NCBI GenBank assembly: GCA_947627665.1
Contig: CANQWX010000005.1
Span: 1 to 64,000 of the forward strand
Source of the DNA: an uncultured Clostridia bacterium
GTDB lineage: Bacteria; Bacillota; Clostridia; Christensenellales; Borkfalkiaceae
Length of the DNA stretch: 64,000 nucleotides
Direction of reading: 5' to 3'
The notes below the pieces were generated by a model that made no database searches, was not told where the DNA came from, and saw only the letters and a list, made by a program, of their open reading frames with translations. A program made the translations under genes and the position numbers. The first letter of the stretch is position 1, and each line of letters begins with the position of its first letter. This document shows positions 18,426 through 27,356 of the stretch, piece by piece.

Positions 18426-19630
18426 AGCAAAAAAACAGACAACACAAGCGGCGGCTCTTCTTTTCCGCGCTCGCCGTCCTCGCGCTGCTTCTTCTCTTCG
18501 CGCTCTGCCCGCGCACACCGATGACGGCAAGCGCAGCGGCGCCGGAAGAGGAGGCGATGCGCGAGCTGGAAAAAAATATTGACGGACTTCTCGGCGCGCT
18601 CGATACGAAAGAGCTGCAAGACTATCTCGACCGCATTGCTTCCTTCCGCGGCATCTCGGTAAAAGAGAAGCTGCGGGCGTTGATCTCAGGCGATCTCGCG
18701 CTGGATTACGAAAATATGGGGGAAGCCGTTTTCGGACTTTTATGGGATGAAGCGGCGCTGCTTTTGCCCGCATTTGCGGTCATTTTGGCCGTTTCTCTCC
18801 TCTGTGGGATATTGAACTCTGCGAAAAGCGGATTTTTACATAGTACTATGTCAGACATAATCGGCTTCGTTGGCTACCTTGCGGTGGGTGCGGTGGTGCT
18901 CTCCTGCCTTGCACGGGCGATTGCAGAATGCTTCGAAACCGTCGGCAACATGCGGACGCAGATGGAGATCGTCTATCCGCTTTTGCTCACTCTCATGGCG
19001 GCAAGCGGCGGGACGGTATCCGCGGCGGTCTACCGACCGGCGGTGGCGTTTATGAGCGGTGGGATCTGCGCGCTTTTTTCAAGCGTTGTGCTGCCCGTCG
19101 CGGTCGTTGTCGTCGTGCTCGGCTTTGTGGGGAATCTCTCCGACGGTGTCGGGACGGAGAAGCTCGGGGACTTTTTCAAGAGCGTCACCAAGTGGCTCAT
19201 CGGTCTGTGCCTCGGGCTTTTCAGCCTCTTTCTCACCGTGCAGGGGATCACCTCGGCACAGTACGACGGACTCTCCCTGCGCGCGGCAAAATATGTCGTA
19301 TCGGGTTCCGTGCCCATGGTGGGCGGCTTTCTCTCGGGGGGAATGGACCTCATCGTCGCGGGCAGCGTTCTCATCAAAAACGCGCTCGGCGCCTTTGCCG
19401 TGTTCTTGCTCGCAGGAACGGTCGCAAAGCCCGTCTTGCTGTTCGGCGTGATCCAGCTCTTTCTCCGCCTGTCTGCCGCCGTGACCGAACCCGTGGGGGG
19501 CAAGATCCCCGCGCTACTGTCCCGCCTTGCGGGCGATTTCGGCTATTTTGTCGCCGCGATGCTCTGCGTCGCCTTTTTATACTTTCTCACGCTGCTTTTG
19601 CTCGTATGCTCCTCGGGGGCGATCCTGTGA
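18422..19630 (+). CDS. spoIIIAE: Stage III sporulation protein AE
   Basis: Signal-like N-terminus plus polytopic region, syntenic; contains dispersed motif copy 1. Confidence 0.93.
   Translation: MKQKNRQHKRRLFFSALAVLALLLLFALCPRTPMTASAAAPEEEAMRELEKNIDGLLGALDTKELQDYLDRIASFRGISVKEKLRALISGDLALDYENMGEAVFGLLWDEAALLLPAFAVILAVSLLCGILNSAKSGFLHSTMSDIIGFVGYLAVGAVVLSCLARAIAECFETVGNMRTQMEIVYPLLLTLMAASGGTVSAAVYRPAVAFMSGGICALFSSVVLPVAVVVVVLGFVGNLSDGVGTEKLGDFFKSVTKWLIGLCLGLFSLFLTVQGITSAQYDGLSLRAAKYVVSGSVPMVGGFLSGGMDLIVAGSVLIKNALGAFAVFLLAGTVAKPVLLFGVIQLFLRLSAAVTEPVGGKIPALLSRLAGDFGYFVAAMLCVAFLYFLTLLLLVCSSGAIL
18834..18861 (+). repeat. Dispersed double-palindrome motif, copy 1
   Basis: TTTTACATAGTACTATGTCAGACATAAT inside spoIIIAE (reads FLHSTMSDII). 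Confidence 0.8.
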
Positions 19631-20100
19631 GCGGCTATATCCTCGCCGTGGCGGGCGCCGTACTGCTCTCCGCGGTCTTTTCCGTCCTTCTCCCCGGCGG
19701 AAAGACAGGTCCGTTCCTGAAAGGGATCAGCCGCCTCTTTGTATTTGCCGTCCTTGTCGCCCCGCTCGTTTCCTTGCTCACGGGGCAAAAGCCCGTCTTT
19801 GACCTGCCCGACGTGAAAGAGGACAGCGGCTATCTTGTCCAATGCGCGCGTCTGCTCTCCGAACAGGACGGTGAGGAGATCGCCCGCTATCTCGGCGAAG
19901 AATTTTCTCTTCCCGCCGTTGCGGAAACGGAGCGGAGCGCCGAAGAGGGGTTCCCCGTCATAAAAATCGAGGTAAAAGTTCATGCGGACGGCATAACGGG
20001 AGAAGAAGCGCATATAGATATGACAGGCCGCGTCAAAGCCGCGCTCGCCCGAAAATATCATTGCGAAGAGGGGCTTGTGGAGGTAAAATGGGAAGATTGA
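19627..20100 (+). CDS. spoIIIAF: Stage III sporulation protein AF (GTG start)
   Basis: VSGYILAVAGAVLLSAVFSVLLPGGKTGPFLKGISRLFVFAVL; syntenic. Confidence 0.88.
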   Translation: MSGYILAVAGAVLLSAVFSVLLPGGKTGPFLKGISRLFVFAVLVAPLVSLLTGQKPVFDLPDVKEDSGYLVQCARLLSEQDGEEIARYLGEEFSLPAVAETERSAEEGFPVIKIEVKVHADGITGEEAHIDMTGRVKAALARKYHCEEGLVEVKWED

Positions 20101-20426
20101 AAGAGCTTCTGCAAAACCGCACCCTTCGGGCAGTGCTTCTTGCGGCGGCAGCGCTCTTGCTTTTGATCGCGCTTTGGGCGGTATTCGGGCGGAAAGCGCA
20201 GACCTACGAACCGACGCAGACGGAAGCGCGCCTGATACAGCTCCTCACCCAAATCGAGGGGGTCGACGGCGCGACGGCCATGGTCGCCGAAGAGGAGGGG
20301 AAGGCAGTGAGCGCGGTCATCGTGTTCGAGGGAAGGGACAGCCTTCTCACCCGCTCCCGCATCCTCGACATCGCCTCGGGCCTGCTCCGCCTCGATAAGC
20401 GGAACGTACAGGTCTACCCCGCATGA
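20088..20426 (+). CDS. spoIIIAG: Stage III sporulation protein AG
   Basis: MGRLKELLQNRTLRAVLLAAAALLLLIALWAVFG...LTQIEGVDGATAMV. Confidence 0.88.
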   Translation: MGRLKELLQNRTLRAVLLAAAALLLLIALWAVFGRKAQTYEPTQTEARLIQLLTQIEGVDGATAMVAEEEGKAVSAVIVFEGRDSLLTRSRILDIASGLLRLDKRNVQVYPA

Positions 20427-20456
20427 TCTTGAAAATTATGAAAAGGAGATAAAAGT

Positions 20457-20945
20457 ATGTCTAACACCAAAAAAATCGCACTGATGTCTACCCTCGTTCT
20501 GCTTCTCGCAGTCACTGCCGTGTTCAATTTTGTGCTCGCAGGCAACCGGACCACCGACGTCGACGCAGAGGGCGCGCAAAGCGTGAACTTCTTCACCTCC
20601 CACCGCGCCGAACGCAGCTCCACGAGAAGCGAGGAGTTCGTCCAGCTCGACGGCATCATCTCTGCCTACGCCGCGGATACGCAGGAGTACGCCGAAGCCG
20701 TTGCCGAAAAGCAGAAGATGGTCGCCCTGATGGAGGAGGAGCTTGTGCTCGAAACGATGATCCGCTCCCTCGGCTTCTCGGACGCGGTCGTCATCATCGG
20801 CTCCGATTCGGACAACGTGAACATTTTTATCAATTCAAATGAACTCACCGCCGAAACCGCTCTCAAGATCTATTCCATCTTCGAGGACGAAAAAGATATC
20901 CGCGAAGGAAATGTTGTAATTATGCCCATTTACGCGGAAAGTTGA
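20457..20945 (+). CDS. spoIIIAH: Stage III sporulation protein AH
   Basis: KKIALMSTLVLLLAVTAVFNFVL...RSLGFSDAVVIIGSDSDNVNIFINSNELT. Confidence 0.93.
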   Translation: MSNTKKIALMSTLVLLLAVTAVFNFVLAGNRTTDVDAEGAQSVNFFTSHRAERSSTRSEEFVQLDGIISAYAADTQEYAEAVAEKQKMVALMEEELVLETMIRSLGFSDAVVIIGSDSDNVNIFINSNELTAETALKIYSIFEDEKDIREGNVVIMPIYAES

Positions 20946-20975
20946 GCAAAAACAGTGGTAAAATGAAAAAAGATG

Positions 20976-20984
20976 TGCTATAAT
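20976..20984 (+). promoter_or_regulatory. Extended -10 promoter element of the asp23-nusB region
   Basis: TGCTATAAT about 20 nt upstream of the Asp23-like start; no good -35. Confidence 0.5.
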
Positions 20985-21003
20985 GCTACCATAGAGGTGT
21001 ATT

Positions 21004-21381
21004 ATGGCAAGTATCAGATACAATCCCAACGGACAAAAAGGCAGAATTTCTTACAATGCGGATATCGTGAGCGGCATCGTCGTGTTGAGCCTTCAGGAAA
21101 CCGAGGGCATCGAGTTGATCCCCTCCAAGAGCAAAGGCATCAAGATCTGCTTTGAAAAGGAAGGCATCTTTGCGGACATCTCCGTGATCGCCCACTACGG
21201 CTACAACGTGCCCGAACTCGCCTATTCCATCCAGCAGACCGTAAAGCAGATGGTAGAATCCATGACGAAGTTCAAGATCGCCAAGATCGATATCCATGTA
21301 CAGAGCGTGGTGTTTCCCGCGGCGCCTGCGTCCGCTCCCGCGCCCGCGGATGAGAACGGCGAACAAGAAAAAATCGGTTGA
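21004..21381 (+). CDS. Asp23/Gls24 family envelope stress protein
   Basis: GRISYNADIVSGIVVLSLQETEGIELIPSKSKGIKI; position upstream of nusB. Confidence 0.85.
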   Translation: MASIRYNPNGQKGRISYNADIVSGIVVLSLQETEGIELIPSKSKGIKICFEKEGIFADISVIAHYGYNVPELAYSIQQTVKQMVESMTKFKIAKIDIHVQSVVFPAAPASAPAPADENGEQEKIG

Positions 21382-21429
21382 GAAACATTCCCTTTCCGTG
21401 CGGAAGGGGAATTTCTCGTAAGGAGCAAT

Positions 21430-21822
21430 ATGAGAAGCGACGCGAGAGAGGCGGCGTTCCAGATCGTCTTTGCTTCCCTGTTCGGCGGGGACAGCGGAGA
21501 AGGCTTCCGTAGGAGGCTGTACCGAAAATTCAAACTGAACGAAGAAGAAACCGCCTTCGCCGGCAAGCTTGTTTCGCTTGCGGAGGAACATGCCGAAGAA
21601 CTCAGGCAAAAACTTGCGGAAAAAGTCACCCGCTTTGCGGAGTACCGCATCTTTCCCGTGGACAAGGCGATCATGCTCGTAGCGCTCGCGGAGATCCTCT
21701 ATGTCGAGGACGTCCCGCCCGTCGTTTCGGTGAGCGAAGCGGCAGCGCTTGCCCGCAAATACTCCGCGGAGAGTTCGGCGGGCTTTGTCAACGGCGTACT
21801 CGGAGGATTTATCAACCAATGA
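21430..21822 (+). CDS. nusB: Transcription antitermination factor NusB
   Basis: REAAFQIVFASLFGG...VDKAIMLVALAEILYVEDVPPVVSVSEAAALARKYS..SAGFVNGVLGGF. Confidence 0.93.
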   Translation: MRSDAREAAFQIVFASLFGGDSGEGFRRRLYRKFKLNEEETAFAGKLVSLAEEHAEELRQKLAEKVTRFAEYRIFPVDKAIMLVALAEILYVEDVPPVVSVSEAAALARKYSAESSAGFVNGVLGGFINQ

Positions 21823-22661
21823 TCATCGACGGAAAAGCGGTCGCAGACGGCATCCGCGCGGAGCTGCTTGCACGCACCGCGCGTTTCTTTCAAATTGCGG
21901 GACGCAAACCCGCTCTTGCGGTCGTCCTCATCGGAAACGATCCCGCCTCGGAGATCTATGTCCGCAACAAGCTCCGCGCCTGCGCGGAAGCCGGCATACG
22001 CTCCGTGGACGTGCGGATGCCCGCGGAAGTTTCCACGCAGGAGGCTACTGAGGCGGTCAGACGGCTGGCGGCCGACGGGGAAATAGACGGCATTTTGGTG
22101 CAGCTGCCTCTTCCCAAGCATCTCGATCCCCGCGTCATCCTCGCGGAGATCCCCGCCGAAAAGGACGTGGACGGCTTTTCGGAAGAAAATATCGGCGCGC
22201 TCGCGCTCGGACGAGAGGGGACCGTTGCCTGTACCCCCCTCGGCGTCATGGAACTTTTGAAACGGTACCGCATCCCGACAAGCGGCAAACACGCCGTCGT
22301 TGTCGGGCGGAGCAACATCGTGGGAAAGCCGATGGCGCTTCTGCTGCTCAACGCCGACGCCACCGTCACGGTGTGCCACTCGCATACCCGCGGATTGAAA
22401 GAGATCTGCCTGCAAGCGGACATTCTCGTCGCGGCGGCAGGCAAACCGAAACTCATCACCGCCGACATGGTGAAGGAGGGCGCCGTCGTCATCGACGTGG
22501 GCACGAACCGCGAAGGCGGAAAGCTCTGCGGCGACGTGGATTTCGGGGAAGTGGAGAAGAAAGCTTCCTACATCACTCCCGTGCCCGGCGGCGTAGGCCC
22601 CATGACCGTCGCCATGTTGCTCTCCAACGTGTGCGCAGCGGCGGAAAAGAGGATCCGATGA
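21819..22661 (+). CDS. folD: Bifunctional methylenetetrahydrofolate dehydrogenase/cyclohydrolase
   Basis: VVLIGNDPASEIYVRNK; DGILVQLPLPKHLD; VVGRSNIVGKPMA; ITPVPGGVGPMTVAMLL. Confidence 0.97.
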   Translation: MIIDGKAVADGIRAELLARTARFFQIAGRKPALAVVLIGNDPASEIYVRNKLRACAEAGIRSVDVRMPAEVSTQEATEAVRRLAADGEIDGILVQLPLPKHLDPRVILAEIPAEKDVDGFSEENIGALALGREGTVACTPLGVMELLKRYRIPTSGKHAVVVGRSNIVGKPMALLLLNADATVTVCHSHTRGLKEICLQADILVAAAGKPKLITADMVKEGAVVIDVGTNREGGKLCGDVDFGEVEKKASYITPVPGGVGPMTVAMLLSNVCAAAEKRIR

Positions 22662-23527
22662 ATACGTTCCGCAAACAGTATAGCAAATATCATGCTCTCT
22701 TTGAGGAAGCGCTCAAACGCTTCTGCGCCGACATGCGGCATGAGCCGCCCGTCTTGACGGAGAGCATGTGTTACTCCCTTCTGTCGGGCGGAAAGCGGGT
22801 GCGCCCCGTGCTTTTCTTCGGTGCGCTCGATCTTTTCGGCGTCGACCCTTCCGCCGAAACGGGGCTTGCGATCGCCCTCGAATGCATTCATACATATTCG
22901 CTCATCCACGACGATCTGCCCGCCATGGACAACGACGATTTCCGCCGCGGCAATCCCTCCAGCCACAAGGTTTTCGGCGAGGCGAATGCTATCCTTGCGG
23001 GGGACGCGCTTCTCTCCGAGGCGATGTGCCTGTTGCTGCGGGAAGCGGGGCGCGGAGAGCGTCACCGTAGCGCCGCCTGCTGTCTGGCGGAAGCCGCGGG
23101 CGCGGACGGCATGATCGCGGGGCAATCCGCCGATCTTCTCTACACGGGAAAAGCGGGCGGGGAAAAGGAACTGCAATTTATCTATTCCCGCAAAACGGGA
23201 AAACTGATCGCCGCGCCCATCGTGATGGCAGCGCACCTCGGCGGCGGGGACGTCGCAGCGGCGGAGGCCTTCGGGCAGGCGCTCGGCTTCCTGTTTCAGC
23301 TGACGGACGATCTCCTCGACGAAAGGGGGGAGAGCGCCAAAATGGGCAAGACCGTCGGGAAGGATAGGGAGGAGGACAAGCTCACCTGCGTGAAGGTGTA
23401 CGGCATGGAGCGCGCCGAACTGCAAGTAAGGCAGACGGCGGAGCACTGCCGCCAACGGCTGGCGGCATTCGGCGGGAACGAATTTCTTTCTTCCTTCATC
23501 GACCTTGTGCAAAACAGGGACAATTAA
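22658..23527 (+). CDS. ispA: Polyprenyl synthetase (farnesyl diphosphate synthase-like)
   Basis: LLSGGKRVRPVLFF; ALECIHTYSLIHDDLPAMDNDDFRRG; QLTDDLLDE. Confidence 0.93.
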   Translation: MNTFRKQYSKYHALFEEALKRFCADMRHEPPVLTESMCYSLLSGGKRVRPVLFFGALDLFGVDPSAETGLAIALECIHTYSLIHDDLPAMDNDDFRRGNPSSHKVFGEANAILAGDALLSEAMCLLLREAGRGERHRSAACCLAEAAGADGMIAGQSADLLYTGKAGGEKELQFIYSRKTGKLIAAPIVMAAHLGGGDVAAAEAFGQALGFLFQLTDDLLDERGESAKMGKTVGKDREEDKLTCVKVYGMERAELQVRQTAEHCRQRLAAFGGNEFLSSFIDLVQNRDN

Positions 23528-23530
23528 GGC

Positions 23531-25246
23531 ATGATGAAACAAATTACGGACGGGGATCTGAAGGCGGCTTCCCCCGCACAATTAAAGGAATACTGCAACG
23601 CGCTGCGGGAGGAGATCTTCCGCACCGTTTCCGTTTGCGGCGGACATCTTTCTTCCAATCTCGGCACGGTGGAGCTGACCGTTGCCCTGCACCGTGTGTT
23701 CGACCTCCCGCACGACAAGCTGATCTTCGACGTCGGGCACCAATGCTATACCCATAAACTGCTCTCGGGACGGGCGAACACTTTCCATACCCTGCGAAAA
23801 AGAGGGGGACTTTCGGGCTTTCCGAAGCGCAGCGAGAGCGAATATGACTGCTACGACACGGGGCATGCGGGAACGGCGATCTCCGCGGCGCTCGGCTTTG
23901 CGAAGGCGCGCGATCTGAAAGGGGAAACCTACAACGTGATCGCCCTCGTGGGGGACGGTTCCTTCAACAACGGGCTTGTCTATGAGGCGCTCAACAGCAT
24001 CAAGATCCTCGGCAGCCGCGTGCTCATCGTGCTCAACGACAACGGAATGTCCATCTCGCCCACCGTGGGGGGGATGCACGAACTGCTCGGGGAAATGAAG
24101 GGGAAGCCTCCTCTCGACGATGTGCGGCTCTTTGAACGGTTCGGGCTTTCCTACCGCGGCGTAGTGAACGGGAACGATCTAAACGAACTTCTTCCCGCAC
24201 TGGAAGAGGCAAAAAACGACCTGCGGCACGGAAGCGTCCTGCTACACGTTTCCACCAAAAAAGGGCAGGGCTATTCTTTCTGCGAATGCGCCCCTGTGGA
24301 AACGCACGGCGTAAGCCCTTCCCAAAAACAAAGCGAATACAACGCGGCGCTCGGAGAAGAGCTTTGCCGCTTGGCGGAACTTCACCCCGAGATCGTGGCA
24401 GTGACCGCCGCAATGACGGATAACCTCGGGCTTCGTCCCTTCTTTGAAAAGTATCCCGCGCGCGCCTTCGACGTCGGCATCTGCGAAGAGCACGCCTCGG
24501 TCCTGTGCGCTTCGATGGCAGCCGCGGGCATGAAACCGTACTATGCCATCTTCTCCACCTTTTTGGAACGCGCCTTCGACGAGATCATCCACGACATCTG
24601 CGCGCAAGAACTGCCCGTTACGCTTTGCATCGATCGGGCAGGGGTTTCGGGGGCGGACGGGGAAACCCATCAAGGCGTGTTCGACCTGAGCTTTCTCTCC
24701 TTCATCCCGAACCTCACGGTTGCGATCCCCAAAGACATCGGGGAATTTCGCGCCATGTTGCGCGCGAGCGCCGACTTTCGCGGTCCGCTTGCCATTCGTT
24801 ACCCCCGCGAGGGGTCGGAAGGCGCGATTTCCGATGTCAAGATCGGGAAATTCGAGGTTTTACATAGTACTATGTCTGACATAACCATGTTGGCAGCGGG
24901 AGAGAGATGCCTGCGGATCGCCGAAGAGGTGCGCGGAAACGCGCTTGCCGAGGGGCTGGATGTGGGGCTTATCAATGCCCGCTTTTTGCGCCCGCTCGAC
25001 GAGGAGCTGCTCCTTTCCCTGCCGCAAAATACCCTCATTACGTTGGAGGACAACGCGCTCATCGGCGGGCTTGGCGATGCCGTCGCGCGCTTCTATCGGG
25101 CAAGAGGCATCGAAAAAACGGTCTTGAACTTCGGCGTCGGCGACCGTTTCCTGCCGCACGGAGAGCCAAAGGAATTGATGGACGATTTCGGGCTTGGGAA
25201 GGCGGACATTCTCGCCGCCATGCGGAAACATTATGCGCGCGGATAA
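23531..25246 (+). CDS. dxs: 1-deoxy-D-xylulose-5-phosphate synthase
   Basis: GHLSSNLGTVELTVALHRVFDLPHDKLIFDVGHQCYTHKLLSGR; DRAGVSGADGETHQGVFDLSFL. Confidence 0.97.
   Translation: MMKQITDGDLKAASPAQLKEYCNALREEIFRTVSVCGGHLSSNLGTVELTVALHRVFDLPHDKLIFDVGHQCYTHKLLSGRANTFHTLRKRGGLSGFPKRSESEYDCYDTGHAGTAISAALGFAKARDLKGETYNVIALVGDGSFNNGLVYEALNSIKILGSRVLIVLNDNGMSISPTVGGMHELLGEMKGKPPLDDVRLFERFGLSYRGVVNGNDLNELLPALEEAKNDLRHGSVLLHVSTKKGQGYSFCECAPVETHGVSPSQKQSEYNAALGEELCRLAELHPEIVAVTAAMTDNLGLRPFFEKYPARAFDVGICEEHASVLCASMAAAGMKPYYAIFSTFLERAFDEIIHDICAQELPVTLCIDRAGVSGADGETHQGVFDLSFLSFIPNLTVAIPKDIGEFRAMLRASADFRGPLAIRYPREGSEGAISDVKIGKFEVLHSTMSDITMLAAGERCLRIAEEVRGNALAEGLDVGLINARFLRPLDEELLLSLPQNTLITLEDNALIGGLGDAVARFYRARGIEKTVLNFGVGDRFLPHGEPKELMDDFGLGKADILAAMRKHYARG
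24858..24884 (+). repeat. Dispersed double-palindrome motif, copy 2
   Basis: TTTTACATAGTACTATGTCTGACATAA inside dxs (reads VLHSTMSDIT); 26/27 identical to copy 1. Confidence 0.8.
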
Positions 25247-25994
25247 ATTTTTTGCGGAGCGTTTCGGCTCGCGCAGCAAAGCAGCGGCGGCGCTGAAGGA
25301 GGGGCTTGTCCTCCGCGGCGGCAAACCCGTTCCCCCCGACGGTGAGATCCGTGAGGGGGATCTCTTTACTTTTCTTGCGCGAAAGGAAGAATTTGTTTCG
25401 GGCGGTGGATATAAGCTCGCGCGCGGTCTGGACGTGTTCGGATGCTCCGTTGCAGGTTTGGTTTTTGCCGATCTGGGCGCAAGTACGGGAGGGTTCACGG
25501 ACTGTCTTTTGCAGCGCGGCGCAAAGAAAGTCTATTGCGTAGACGTGGGGTGCAGCCAGCTGGCGCCGACGCTTGCGCGCAATCCGCGGGTCTGCGTCAT
25601 GGATCATGTCAACGCGCGCTATCTGAAGCCGTCCGATTTCCCTGTGCAGCCAGACGGCGCGGTGTGCGATCTGAGCTTTATTTCGCTCCGTCTTATCCTT
25701 CCCGCCGTCCAAGCGATCTTACCCGAACAGGGCAGCGCATATGTGCTCTTCAAGCCGCAGTTCGAATGCGGAAGAGAGGGGATCTCCAAAAACGGCATCT
25801 GCCCGCGCGGGCTACACAAACGGTTGCTTGCGGCGTTTTACGACTTCTGTCTTTCTCTTCCGCTTGCCCCGGTCGCGCTTACCAACGCTCCCGTCCGCCC
25901 GCAAAAAAACGTGGAGTATATCGTTTGGCTGCAAAAGGGCGGCGTCCCTGCGGGAAAGGAAGATTTTCTATCTCCGCTGTCGCTTATAAAATAA
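25233..25994 (+). CDS. tlyA: TlyA family rRNA (cytidine-2'-O)-methyltransferase
   Basis: MRADKFFAERFGSRSKAAAALKEG; VFADLGASTGGFTDCLLQRGAKKVYCVDVG. Confidence 0.93.
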   Translation: MRADKFFAERFGSRSKAAAALKEGLVLRGGKPVPPDGEIREGDLFTFLARKEEFVSGGGYKLARGLDVFGCSVAGLVFADLGASTGGFTDCLLQRGAKKVYCVDVGCSQLAPTLARNPRVCVMDHVNARYLKPSDFPVQPDGAVCDLSFISLRLILPAVQAILPEQGSAYVLFKPQFECGREGISKNGICPRGLHKRLLAAFYDFCLSLPLAPVALTNAPVRPQKNVEYIVWLQKGGVPAGKEDFLSPLSLIK

Positions 25995-26034
25995 AAATTT
26001 TCGGGAAATTTTCCGACTTTTTTTGCAAAACTAC

Positions 26035-26062
26035 TTGATTTTATTCATATATACGTTATAAT
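26035..26062 (+). promoter_or_regulatory. Promoter of nadK
   Basis: TTGATT (26035-26040), N16, TATAAT (26057-26062). Confidence 0.75.
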
Positions 26063-26076
26063 AGTACTCAGTGTAT

Positions 26077-26862
26077 ATGACCGTCGGTATCTATTATCAC
26101 GAACAAAAAGTCCCCGAAAAAGAGGTAAAAGCGCTCGAAGCGTTGCTTAGCGCCGCGGGCGCTTTTGTGCGCGCCTTTTCCGTGGCGGAAGAGATCGCAG
26201 ACGTTGACCGCCTCGTCGTGCTCGGCGGCGACGGAGCGATGCTCCGCGCAGCGCGCAGGGCTTCCGAGATCGGGATCCCGATCGTGGGCGTCAACTACGG
26301 GACGATCGGCTTCCTCACGGAGTTCGAACGCGGGGAAGAGGCTTTGGCCGCCGCGCTCGTCCTGGACGAAAACTGCGGACGCACGGAGCGGACGATGCTC
26401 GAAGCCGACTTGTGCGGGACCGTCCGCCACTGTCTGAACGAAGTCGCGTTCATGCGGCGCATCGCACCCGGCATAAAGGACGGCGTCATCCGCATTGCCG
26501 TGGAGATCGACGGGCTACCCGCGGGCGAATTCACCGCCGACGGGCTTATTCTCGCCACGCCGACGGGTTCCACCGCTTATTCGCTGTCGGCGGGGGGTAG
26601 CATCCTGACCCCGGAGTGCGGCGCCTTTTTGCTCACGCCCGTCAACGCCTTCTCGCTCAGGAGCCGTCCCATCGTGCTTTCGGACAGAAGCGCACTCACC
26701 TTTTCTTTCCCCGACGGAGCGATCGCGCATGCGGACGGGGAATTTTTGGGCGAACTCGGCTTCGGCGGCGCGGTCACCGTAAAGAAGTCTTTGCGGCACG
26801 CGACCTTTCTTGCCAAGGAAAAACAGGATTTCTTCCGCCATCTTACGGAAAAAATAAATTGA
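26077..26862 (+). CDS. nadK: NAD kinase (alternative GTG start 26071)
   Basis: VVLGGDGAMLRAARRASEIGIPIVGVNYGTIGFLTEF; LATPTGSTAYSLSAGGSIL. Confidence 0.95.
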   Translation: MTVGIYYHEQKVPEKEVKALEALLSAAGAFVRAFSVAEEIADVDRLVVLGGDGAMLRAARRASEIGIPIVGVNYGTIGFLTEFERGEEALAAALVLDENCGRTERTMLEADLCGTVRHCLNEVAFMRRIAPGIKDGVIRIAVEIDGLPAGEFTADGLILATPTGSTAYSLSAGGSILTPECGAFLLTPVNAFSLRSRPIVLSDRSALTFSFPDGAIAHADGEFLGELGFGGAVTVKKSLRHATFLAKEKQDFFRHLTEKIN

Positions 26863-26888
26863 ATCTATTATGAATAAGGGAGAATAAC

Positions 26889-27344
26889 ATGCTGAGAAAC
26901 GCAAGGCACACCAAGATCCTCGAGCTGATCGAGGAGAAGGAGATCGAAACGCAGGAGGAACTCTGCAAGGAGCTTTCGGACGCACATTTCAACGTAACGC
27001 AGGCGACCGTTTCGCGCGACGTGCGGGAACTTCGCCTCTTCAAAGTGGCAGGCACTTCCAAACGCTACCGCTACGCCGCCATCAGTAAGAGCGAAGGGGA
27101 ACTGTCCGACAAAATGCGTTCGCTCTTCCAAGCCTGCCTCGAATCCATACAGGTGGTCGGCAATATCGTCATCACAAAGACCATGAACGGCAACGGCGCC
27201 AATGCGGGCGTCGTGATCGACCGGCTCAACTATGCCGAGGTCGCGGGGAGCATCGCAGGCGACGATACCGTGATCACGGTCTGCAAGACGCCGGAAGGCG
27301 CGCAAGAGGTTTCGGAACGGCTCATGCGCATTGCAAAACTTTGA
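26889..27344 (+). CDS. argR: Arginine repressor
   Basis: ILELIEEKEIETQEELCKEL..FNVTQATVSRDVRELRLFKV; GDDTVITVCK. Confidence 0.93.
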   Translation: MLRNARHTKILELIEEKEIETQEELCKELSDAHFNVTQATVSRDVRELRLFKVAGTSKRYRYAAISKSEGELSDKMRSLFQACLESIQVVGNIVITKTMNGNGANAGVVIDRLNYAEVAGSIAGDDTVITVCKTPEGAQEVSERLMRIAKL

Positions 27345-27356
27345 TCGGGCGAATTC

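Noticed and set aside
24538-24556. GTACTATGCC in dxs as another copy of the dispersed motif
   Set aside because: Match stops after 10 nt and lacks the GACATA half; explained by Tyr-Tyr-Ala codons.
26061-26077. TAGTACTcagtgtatATGACC upstream of nadK as a motif copy
   Set aside because: Only the TAGTACT part matches and it overlaps the promoter; insufficient similarity.
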